Shown: piece by piece, positions 37,001 to 44,277 of the stretch
How positions within the stretch are numbered: the stretch's first letter is position 1
How the letters are laid out: every line of letters begins with the position of its first letter
Source of the DNA: Candidatus Zhuqueibacterota bacterium
GTDB taxonomy: Bacteria; Zhuqueibacterota; Zhuqueibacteria; Residuimicrobiales; Krinioviventaceae
Direction: 5' to 3'
NCBI GenBank assembly: GCA_016928775.1
Contig: JAFGKD010000065.1
Span: forward strand, 1-57,312
Length of the DNA stretch: 57,312 nucleotides
Notes under the pieces: model-generated
Database searches by the model: none
What the model was told of the DNA's origin: nothing
The model's input: the letters and a program-made list of their open reading frames with translations, nothing else
Position numbers and translations under genes: made by a program

Positions 37001-37103
37001 CATGGCAATTTTTTAAAAATATGTGAAAAAAAATTAACGATTGCTTTTTACTCATAAATGGTTTTCGATCCCAAGGCTACATTGAAGAGCAGAATAATTA
37101 TTT

Positions 37104-37151
37104 GGCAGAATCATTATGACAACATCCATAAAATTCTTTAATCATTCTGCC
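37104..37151 (+). terminator. Possible terminator of the glycan locus
   Basis: GGCAGAATCATTA (37104-37116) pairs with TAATCATTCTGCC (37139-37151) with one mismatch across a 22-base loop, and a T-rich stretch follows (TTTATTTTTTCTTTTTT). It lies about 100 bases past the GH130 stop. The long loop lowers confidence. Confidence 0.5.
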
Positions 37152-37182
37152 ATTTATTTTTTCTTTTTTAAATCAAATCCCA

Positions 37183-37491
37183 TTGAAAGCTGCCGGTGTT
37201 GGTTCAAGACAGAGCCTGCCGGAAAAATTTGCTTTAAACGCTACTTTTCCAAATCCCTTTAATCCTAAAGCAAAATTTTCGTATATTTTTCCAGAGCCGG
37301 CACAGGTGGAAATAAGCATTTATAATATGACCCGACGACAAGTGCGTTCGCTGTTATCCGGTTTGCAAAAAGCCGGGCAGCATTCGCTTTGTTGGGATGG
37401 CACGCCTCAGGCCAGTCAAACGCTGCCGAGCAGTGTCTATATTTTATCAATAAGCGCCGGCGCTTACCGCGCTTCGTCCGAGTTGCAGTGA
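37183..37491 (+). pseudogene. Orphan T9SS sorting module
   Basis: About 100 codons encode only a T9SS tail: linker L-P-E-K-F-A-L-N-A, then T-F-P-N-P-F-N-P, V-E-I-S-I-Y-N-M-T, and S-S-V-Y-I-L-S-I-S. The tail lacks the usual basic end (K-x-x-L-x-K) and stops in S-E-L-Q. No passenger domain, signal peptide or RBS precedes it; the frame begins from a T-rich stretch. It is the leftover of a deleted exported-protein gene. Confidence 0.7.
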
Positions 37492-37524
37492 TGCGTCGCG
37501 GCATTTTGCCAAAAACAGGTGGAC

Positions 37525-38130
37525 ATGAGATTTTTCTTTTCAATAGTATTCATTCTTTTTATAAGCCAGATCGCTGAAACCCAACCCGTTGATCACTGGG
37601 AAATGCTCATTGACGCCGGTGATGCATGGCGCTATTTTACCAATGGCGAGCCGGATCAGCAATGGAATCAACTTGACTATAACGACAATTCCGGGCAACA
37701 TGGGCCGGGCGGCATCGGCTACGATGATGGCGATGATGTCTCCGTTATTTCCCCAACCATCAGCCTTTACATGCGGCGTCATTTTTTTATTGAAGACCTT
37801 TCGATTATTGGCGATCTCATTTTTTGTATAGATTATGACGACGCGTTTGTTGCCTTTATCAACGGCATCGAAATTGCCCGTGCCAACATCGGCACACCGG
37901 GAAATCCGCCTGGCCATCCTGATTTCGCCGACAATCCGCATGAAGCTCAGATGTATCAAGGCGGGCAACCAGAGTACTTTGCAATCACAGATCAGCCATT
38001 AGAGTCGCTGCTCGTCAACGGCGATAATGTGCTGGCCATCCAACAGATCGGGCCGGGATGGTGGTGGCCAGGGTTTTTTGCCGACTCGCCAACAGATTCG
38101 CTTCTTTTGATGTTGTATAAACGCGTGCGG
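37525..38130 (+). pseudogene. CotH-like exported protein, truncated after its N-terminal domain
   Basis: An ATG at 37525 starts a signal peptide (F-F-F-S-I-V-F-I-L-F) followed by the N-terminal beta domain seen in FCB CotH-kinase proteins: H-W-E-M-L-I-D-A-G-D-A-W-R-Y-F, G-P-G-G-I-G-Y-D-D-G-D-D, D-Y-D-D-A-F-V-A-F-I-N-G-I-E-I-A-R, and E-A-Q-M-Y-Q-G-G-Q-P-E. The match stops after about residue 200 (V-L-A-I-Q-Q). The CotH kinase domain, which would normally follow, is absent. The open frame continues to 38346 only because it runs over the opposite strand of a second remnant. The gene was cut off by a rearrangement near 38130. Confidence 0.72.
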
Positions 38131-38157
38131 TGGCATTTGCACCCAGATCACATATCT

Positions 38158-38466
38158 TTATTTTCTCAGAAAGATTCGTCCGTACAAGCATACACCCTCC
38201 TGAATAGCGTTAACAAGTGTCTCAACTGTTTGACCTGCGGAATTTACAATTTTGAGTGTAACAAAAGCCGTGTGCGGCACATGGTATTCAATGACAGTGT
38301 GAGAGTTGAACGGATTTGGATAATTGGGAGCCAGGAACAATCCTGAACGAAGATAGAGATCGCTGGGCTGCTCAATGGTGTTGGTTTCACTTTTAGTAAT
38401 TCTGATATCGACATCATTCTGGACTTTGTGACTTATCTGTAAAAGCGAAACATTAATGACACCCAT
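38158..38466 (-). pseudogene. T9SS tail remnant on the opposite strand
   Basis: The minus strand encodes L-A-P-N-Y-P-N-P-F-N-S, Y-H-V-P-H-T-A-F-V-T-L-K-I-V-N-S-A-G and T-L-V-N-A-I-Q-E-G, a T9SS module. It then jumps to V-C-L-Y-G-R-I-F-L-R-K, which resembles the last strand and basic end, so the 25-30 residues normally between are missing. It is a decayed tail of a gene read from 39111 toward 38158. Confidence 0.65.
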
Positions 38467-38570
38467 TCGCGATAACGTCGGCCCCGGTCATCCGCTAAAT
38501 AATGTGACTGCCAATCCTGTCCCTCATGGACGCTGGCGCCTATGAGACTGGTATGCGACACCTGGGCTTT

Positions 38571-39111
38571 TTAGGTGCCGTGCGTTTTGCATGGTTCCAG
38601 ATAGGGCTCAAGCCCAACTGGCCAATGACAAAACTGATAGAATGCCGGGAACCTGAGGTGATCTTCCGGGTTGGACTGTGTGCCGGCCACGGCAATAAGC
38701 TCGGTCAGCTCGTGCCAATTGCGAAAAAGTGCATCAAGTTTGGGAAAGTATTTAATGTGGCGAAGTACCGTGCCGTCGCGATAAATGGTATACCGTTCTT
38801 CAACCTCCGGAACATCTCGTCCGATTGAATTGTCAGGTACTACCATTAGCCGCAGAGGCGTTGCCACTATTCACAAGAACAGCAACATGAAACCGTGTCC
38901 CTTCCGGCGCCCAATTGCGCAGCGGTGCCAGTTCCACCCGGCCTTCAACCCATTGGCTGCGAATGAACTGCCGGACGGCATAATAAAAGTGAAAATAACC
39001 AGACAAGTTATCGTAAAAAATCCGAATTTTTTTATTGGTTGTATTAATCAGCAGGTCTCTATTTCTGTCGGCTGCAAGCAAATGTAGGAATAGCCACTTT
39101 TGTGGAAGCAA
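38571..39111 (-). pseudogene. Frameshifted fragment of an unidentified exported protein
   Basis: Two overlapping minus-strand frames (39111-38833 and 38867-38571) read as one protein with a frameshift near 38850. The first has R-I-F-Y-D-N-L-S-G-Y-F and V-E-L-A-P-L-R-N-W-A-P-E-G-T-R-F-H-V-A-V-L-V; the second has V-P-D-N-S-I-G-R-D-V-P-E-V-E-E, Y-R-D-G-T-V-L and F-R-N-W-H-E-L-T-E-L-I. I do not recognise the family. No start, signal peptide or RBS is visible. With the T9SS tail at 38158-38466 it probably forms the remains of one secreted protein. Confidence 0.5.
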
Positions 39112-39162
39112 TAAAAGTGGATTGTATTCAAGTATGAACCTCGTGTGAGATGATTGAAATCG

Positions 39163-40584
39163 TTACTGCACTGGTGCGGCAAGATAGGCGGCGCGAGACA
39201 GCAGTTTAAACCACAGCGGTCGCTGGTTGACCTGACGCAGGGTCATTTTTCGCGCAAATGCGAAATCTTTTTCCAGCATTGCTGCGACTTGCGCAACAAA
39301 TTTGTCACCGAGACAGATGGCCGTGATCTCAAAATTCAGGCGAAAAGAACGATTGTCCAGGTTTGCTGTCCCGACCGCAGCAGCGGCATTGTCGACGACA
39401 AAAACCTTTTCATGTAAAAAGCCTTTTTTGTAGCGGTAGATGTGAATTCCAGCTTTGATCATGTCACCGGCGATGGAGAATACCGAAAAATAGGGCAAAT
39501 AGTGATCGATCGTATCCGGAATGAGAATACGCACATCAACGCCGCGCAGAGCAGCCAGGCGCAAAGCCTGCATCACGCCTTCGTCCGGGACAAAATAGGC
39601 GCTGGCGATCCAGAATCGCTCGGTTGCTTCCTGGATCGCTTGCTGGACCATCAGGCTGGCAGTCTCAAATTCATCCGCTGGACCGGATGGTATGATCAAT
39701 ACTGTATGACCATTCTTTTTCTCTTTTTCTGGTTGCCAGCAGAGGTTCAACAACTGTTCGTTCGTCGCCCAGTGCCAATCCTCAACAAAAGAAAGCTGCA
39801 CCCCGAGTGCGGCAGGACCTTTGATACGAATATGTGTATCCCGCCAATGCCCAAAACGTTTGCTGCGCCCGAGATACTCATCGCCAACATTGTGGCCACC
39901 GATCCAGGCCGTGTGGCCATCAACGATGACAATTTTTCGATGGTTGCGAAAATTGATTTGAAAGCGATTCCATATTCCGCGGGTAGAATGAAAAGAGCTG
40001 ACATGAATTCCCGCGGAGCGCATCTCTTGCCAATATGCCAGTGGCAGCATGCGACAGCCAATTTCATCATACAAAAAGTATATGCGAATCCCTTCTCGAG
40101 CCATTTGCACAAGTCGATGCTTGAACTCCCGACCGATTTGATCATCATGCACGATAAAAAATTGCACCAGGATATAATGTCGGGCGGCGGCGAAACCGGC
40201 AAAAATACTGTCAAAGGTATTGTGACCATCAACCAGGAGCTGAAGTTCATTCCCGTGCGTGTATGGCAATTTTGCCAGTTTTTTCAGCGCTAACAGCCGG
40301 CTCTGAAAATAAGCTGGAAAATTATCAAAATTCTCGTCGTTTTGTCGCAGTCTTTCGGCGATATGCGCCAATTTCGAATCACCCTTTTGGCGTGCGCTGA
40401 CGTAACCATGAAATTTTGTCCGCCCAAAAATCCAGAACAGGGGCACCGCAATGTATGGTATGGCCAGCAATGCAATGATCCAGGCAATGGCGCCCTGCGA
40501 CGTGCGCGGATAAAAAAGTGCCACCAGCGCAGAAATGATGCCGAGACCTTCAAAAACTGTGACAATGAGTGTGACAAGACCCAT
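39163..40584 (-). CDS. cls: Cardiolipin synthase-type phospholipase D enzyme
   Basis: Cardiolipin synthases join two phosphatidylglycerol molecules. The 473-residue protein has two N-terminal membrane helices (about 3-25 and 31-53) and two HKD motifs: H215-R-K-I-V-I-V-D222 and H391-E-K-V-F-V-V-D398. The usual G-G-H-N-V-G-D-E-Y and G-T-A-N-L-D-N-R-S-F segments follow each. The order and length are normal for the ClsA/Bacillus Cls type. It is read in the same direction as the CPBP protease, 101 bases downstream of it, and could be co-transcribed or have its own weak promoter (TTGAAA about 35 bases upstream of a TAAAAA). The lipid product is assumed from the family. Confidence 0.9.
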   Translation of the reverse strand: MGLVTLIVTVFEGLGIISALVALFYPRTSQGAIAWIIALLAIPYIAVPLFWIFGRTKFHGYVSARQKGDSKLAHIAERLRQNDENFDNFPAYFQSRLLALKKLAKLPYTHGNELQLLVDGHNTFDSIFAGFAAARHYILVQFFIVHDDQIGREFKHRLVQMAREGIRIYFLYDEIGCRMLPLAYWQEMRSAGIHVSSFHSTRGIWNRFQINFRNHRKIVIVDGHTAWIGGHNVGDEYLGRSKRFGHWRDTHIRIKGPAALGVQLSFVEDWHWATNEQLLNLCWQPEKEKKNGHTVLIIPSGPADEFETASLMVQQAIQEATERFWIASAYFVPDEGVMQALRLAALRGVDVRILIPDTIDHYLPYFSVFSIAGDMIKAGIHIYRYKKGFLHEKVFVVDNAAAAVGTANLDNRSFRLNFEITAICLGDKFVAQVAAMLEKDFAFARKMTLRQVNQRPLWFKLLSRAAYLAAPVQ

Positions 40585-40685
40585 ATCAGTGCCTTGGATA
40601 CGATAGTTTTTATCAGCACGCTCAGACTTTTCAATAATGAAAAGAATGCCTGGCGTATGCTATTGGCGTGTGGATATATGCCGCA

Positions 40686-43600
40686 TTACGCTCGTCTCAG
40701 CCATCTTTCCCATACAAAAGCCACTACGATCAGCACGACGATGCCGCAGAGATAGCCGAAACGCGCACCAGGAAAAGCGGCATCAAGGTAGCCCTTCGCA
40801 CCTTGTAAAAGGAGTACGGGCAGGTAGAGAAAGGGCGCCACGGATACTCGATGTCTAAGGACAAGCACAAAGCTCAACCAGAGTAATATCCCCATACCCA
40901 AAGCGCTCAACAGCCAAAAAAGAATTGTTCCCGACGCACTGACATCTGCGAGAGCAAAGCCTAACAAAATGAAAAAGAGCGTAGCCAGGCCTTTGTTCCG
41001 CGTCCAGGAACGGGTGAAACGATCCGCGACTGCAGCTATGAGCAGATAAACAGTGCCCATCATAAAATATCTCGGAACGAATCCGAGCGCCAATCCGGGA
41101 ATGGGCCAACTGGCATTGAGCCCGTCATAATTCGCCCAGCGGGGAACCAGTGAAGGTGCCAAATTGCTGATGGCTGTGAGTACGGCCACAATAAAAATTC
41201 CGGCACCGATGGCGGCGAGCGGTGATATCGCCGGCTTGCCCGTGAGCCGAGCCGACAGGGATTTGATAAAACCGTTGATCATCCCTATACTTGCCCCGAC
41301 AAAAAGGGCGCCGAGAACGGAAAAAATAAGTGCCAACAGCATCTGATGTTCCCACGGCGCGGCGGTGATAAACATGGAGGTCACACTTGGCCACGAATTG
41401 AACAAACGAAATAGATTTATCGCGCCAAGAACAATAGCAATTTTAATGAATATTTTGACATCAAATTGTTTGCGACTCCAATAGACGATAGCAAAGACAA
41501 ACGCGATGGCGAGGAGCAGAACGGGTATCGCACCAAAGGCGATATCCAGAATATTGATCAGGTTCGTTCGTTCACGCTCCGCGCGGCTCCACTCCTCAGG
41601 TACATGCACTGTTTGGTAGGTTCGTACCACCTCGCTGCCAGCCAACTGAATAACAAGCCGGCATTCACCAGAAGCCAGAGGATGTCCGGCGGTGTCAGCC
41701 CACACAAATTCCCAGTCACTGCGATTATCCAATTTGGACGGGGTAACAGACACCTGCTTTAAGGCTGACGCATCAACTGCAAAAGTATTCGATAATGCCT
41801 GTTCAGCGATGCCTCGCGCTTCTTGCTCGGTCAATGAATCACCCGGCGCTTTTTCCGGCAACGTATGCGAAAAAGCGAGGTCATCTTTTGACATGACTTT
41901 AACCGAATACTCTTCGGCGCGGTCGGCAACATCGCCTTCAAAGGTGGCGTAACGAACCAGCCAATAGGGGCTGCCAATATAAGAGCCCATGAGCGATCGA
42001 TACACCGAATCGCCTTCTTCCTGCCAGATGAAACGATCATTTTGATTCAATGGCGCCTCGACCCGGCTCAGCGTTTTCCACGCGGAGGAGAGCTCGATAC
42101 CACGCTGACGCATCTCCGTTTGCGCCAAATTTTCAGCTTCGGTTCGGCTCATTCTGAGTGAGGGCGCCAGATTGTCATAGTTTGTGAATCCGGCCCAGAT
42201 GAGAATCCCTGCGATACCAACGGCCATCAGCCACACGTTGCGACTTTTATTCACTTGTGACGGTGCAATACCCTCCGGTTCGAGCAATGGCTTTTCTTTG
42301 GCCGGTGGCGGTGTAAAAGCACTGTTTTTCAAGTCAGCCGGCACCTGCTTTGCAAATGACTTTTTCTTCAACCGCGCCCAGACAACAATCCATAGTGGAA
42401 CCAGAGTAAAGATAACAACCAGGGCTTGTTGAACCCAGATATTGGGCGAAGACGAGACAAATAATGGCAAGGCGAACCAGACGACATCATAGGCAAAATG
42501 CAAAATAATGCCGGGCAGCAATCCCAGAACGAGATAAATGAGTCCAAAGCCGATCGATGGCAGAATGAGTTCCACAATGCGTGCGTAGGCAGGTTGTGTA
42601 GCATAGTTGGCGTGGCCGGCGCCAAAAATGACAGCCTGGAGGAGAAACGCTGCACCAATCCAGAGTTTTTCTTTACCAAACTTGCGACCAATCAGAGCAG
42701 CGCCGGCGATGGGAACGGCGCGGAACAGGCATTCCTCCCAAAATCCGGCGTGCAACGACGTCGCGACCGATGATAGCCACGGCTGATAGGTCGCGAGAAC
42801 ATTCGGTTCAAACAGAGAGCTGGAGGGTGTCCACCAGCCAAACACTTTGGTGGCCAAAAAATAGAGCGCCACATCAAAAGCAAAAAAGAGCGTGATGCCA
42901 AGATAACCGGCCAACGTGAATCCCAGAACCGGTTTCGTGCTCGCAGCCTCCGGACGCCAGATTTTCCACAGCTGGACATGATTTGGAAACGCCTTGCGGG
43001 TCAATCCTTCGGCCGCCATAAATGTCAGCGTTAAAAGTGCCGCTTCAGCAAAAAACACGGTCAATAGCTGCAGAATCTGGCGCATGAAAAAGCTGTTATA
43101 AGATAAAGCGGTATCATACGACATCCACAGCAGCGGCCACTCGTTAAGGAGCACAAGAACCTGCAGCAGCGCAATAAAACAGCCCCAAAACAAGGCCGTA
43201 CGCCATTTGAGCCAACGCTCCTTGAGCAAAAAGAAGATTCCAATGCCCAGGCCGATGATAACGTACAATACGGCAATGATAAAAAGCGCCACATATGCGA
43301 TCGTATCGTTTGCCGAGCGCATCTCCTGGTAGCGGCGCTGAAATGCCTCGGGCACCTTGACAAAGTGCCGCAAGCCGGTTAATTTATCGCCACTCACCTC
43401 GAATTCAAGACGATACGGGGCGTCACCCAATTTAGCGTCGTTACGTTCGTAAATAAAAGAGAAATCTGTACGGCCACCAATCCGCTTTTCCTGCGACTTT
43501 TCGACCAGTGTATAGGGTGAAAGATCGATGCCCCATAAAGCGGCGCCAGCCTCGGCAATGGTCAGGGCCGAATCAACACTCAAAGAAGTGCCAGGCACGT

Positions 43601-44003
43601 TTTCCGGCAGCTGCTCTCTGAATCCATAAAAATGACCATCCGGTGTAAAGCGTATAATGGTTTCGATTTTTTCATTTTCTCGAAAATGGCGAACAATCCA
43701 TTTGTAAGGTGAGTAGAGTTTTCCATCGAGCAGCGCACTAAATTGTTCAACACCACCGGCTTCCAGCTCGACAAAATGCTGAACTTCAGCGTCCAGAGAA
43801 AAGGATGCTGCTTGCTGAAAGTCGGTCGGACCCCAATCGTGCTGCTTTGCCAGGTCTTCAGCTTCTGCCAACGCTTGCTGCCGATTCATGCTGATGGTGA
43901 GATTGACTAGCGGAAAAGCTCGGGGAAAAAAATGGAATGTAAAGACAGTCGCTATTGCGCTGAGCAGCACAAAAATAATCCAGAAAACGGGTTTGCGAGT
44001 CAT
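40686..44003 (-). CDS. Very large CPBP-family membrane protease with internal duplication
   Basis: CPBP (CAAX-like) proteases are usually 200-300 residues; this protein has 1105. It consists of two homologous halves. Each has an extracytoplasmic PepSY-like part (M-N-R-Q-Q-A-L-A-E-A-E-D, repeated as M-S-R-T-E-A-E-N-L-A-Q near residue 612; later L-P-E-N-V-P-G-T-S-L against L-P-E-K-A-P-G-D-S-L) and a multi-helix membrane part. Only the first half keeps the catalytic set: W-E-E-C-L-F-R at 422-428, H464 and H502. The second half lacks the EExxxR motif. A proline-rich linker (about 560-595) joins them. The ATG has GAGGAG upstream, and a perfect sigma-70 promoter lies at 44084-44112. The role is unknown; other CPBP proteins process peptides or give immunity to bacteriocins. 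Confidence 0.82.
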   Translation of the reverse strand: MTRKPVFWIIFVLLSAIATVFTFHFFPRAFPLVNLTISMNRQQALAEAEDLAKQHDWGPTDFQQAASFSLDAEVQHFVELEAGGVEQFSALLDGKLYSPYKWIVRHFRENEKIETIIRFTPDGHFYGFREQLPENVPGTSLSVDSALTIAEAGAALWGIDLSPYTLVEKSQEKRIGGRTDFSFIYERNDAKLGDAPYRLEFEVSGDKLTGLRHFVKVPEAFQRRYQEMRSANDTIAYVALFIIAVLYVIIGLGIGIFFLLKERWLKWRTALFWGCFIALLQVLVLLNEWPLLWMSYDTALSYNSFFMRQILQLLTVFFAEAALLTLTFMAAEGLTRKAFPNHVQLWKIWRPEAASTKPVLGFTLAGYLGITLFFAFDVALYFLATKVFGWWTPSSSLFEPNVLATYQPWLSSVATSLHAGFWEECLFRAVPIAGAALIGRKFGKEKLWIGAAFLLQAVIFGAGHANYATQPAYARIVELILPSIGFGLIYLVLGLLPGIILHFAYDVVWFALPLFVSSSPNIWVQQALVVIFTLVPLWIVVWARLKKKSFAKQVPADLKNSAFTPPPAKEKPLLEPEGIAPSQVNKSRNVWLMAVGIAGILIWAGFTNYDNLAPSLRMSRTEAENLAQTEMRQRGIELSSAWKTLSRVEAPLNQNDRFIWQEEGDSVYRSLMGSYIGSPYWLVRYATFEGDVADRAEEYSVKVMSKDDLAFSHTLPEKAPGDSLTEQEARGIAEQALSNTFAVDASALKQVSVTPSKLDNRSDWEFVWADTAGHPLASGECRLVIQLAGSEVVRTYQTVHVPEEWSRAERERTNLINILDIAFGAIPVLLLAIAFVFAIVYWSRKQFDVKIFIKIAIVLGAINLFRLFNSWPSVTSMFITAAPWEHQMLLALIFSVLGALFVGASIGMINGFIKSLSARLTGKPAISPLAAIGAGIFIVAVLTAISNLAPSLVPRWANYDGLNASWPIPGLALGFVPRYFMMGTVYLLIAAVADRFTRSWTRNKGLATLFFILLGFALADVSASGTILFWLLSALGMGILLWLSFVLVLRHRVSVAPFLYLPVLLLQGAKGYLDAAFPGARFGYLCGIVVLIVVAFVWERWLRRA

Positions 44004-44083
44004 GGAAAACTCCTCAATTTGGGTGAGAGTATTGTGCGTGTTTGACTTTGGCGATCAAAAACAACATTAGCAAGGAGCTATCT

Positions 44084-44112
44084 ATTATACAGAATCATTT
44101 GGCGAATGTCAA
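44084..44112 (-). promoter_or_regulatory. Perfect-consensus sigma-70 promoter of the CPBP gene
   Basis: On the minus strand TTGACA (44112-44107), a 17-base spacer and TATAAT (44089-44084) match the consensus at every position. The transcript should start near 44077, leaving a leader of about 74 bases before the ATG at 44003. Confidence 0.85.
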
Positions 44113-44187
44113 GTGACAGAATAATTAGCAGAAGATTGATTTCAATGCGTGCATATAAACCATTTTACAAAAATATCAAGTATTTTT

Positions 44188-44216
44188 TTGACAATGTCTT
44201 TTAATTTGCTTATCAT
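44188..44216 (+). promoter_or_regulatory. Sigma-70 promoter of the arylsulfotransferase-like gene
   Basis: TTGACA (44188-44193), 17 bases, then TATCAT (44211-44216). The start should be near 44223. This leaves only about 20 bases before the AGGA-led ATG at 44242, which makes the start of the gene that follows uncertain. Confidence 0.7.
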
Positions 44217-44241
44217 AATGTATATTCATTTTAGGAAAAAA

Positions 44242-44277
44242 ATGCAAGAGAATTGTAACATTCACAAAATTGATTGA
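44242..44277 (+). other. Eleven-codon leader frame or frameshifted gene start
   Basis: AGGAAAAAA leads to an ATG at 44242 whose frame encodes eleven residues (M-Q-E-N-C-N-I-H-K-I-D) and stops at TGA 44275-44277. It overlaps the TTG start of the large gene, which is in another frame. It is either a coupled leader peptide or the true start of that gene with one base lost or gained in between. Confidence 0.4.

Noticed and set aside
38833..38900. Resemblance of V-A-V-L-V-N-S-G-N-A-S-A-A to the active-site strand of S41 peptidases.
   Set aside because: The surrounding sequence does not follow the S41 pattern and the match spans the frameshift, so it is probably chance.
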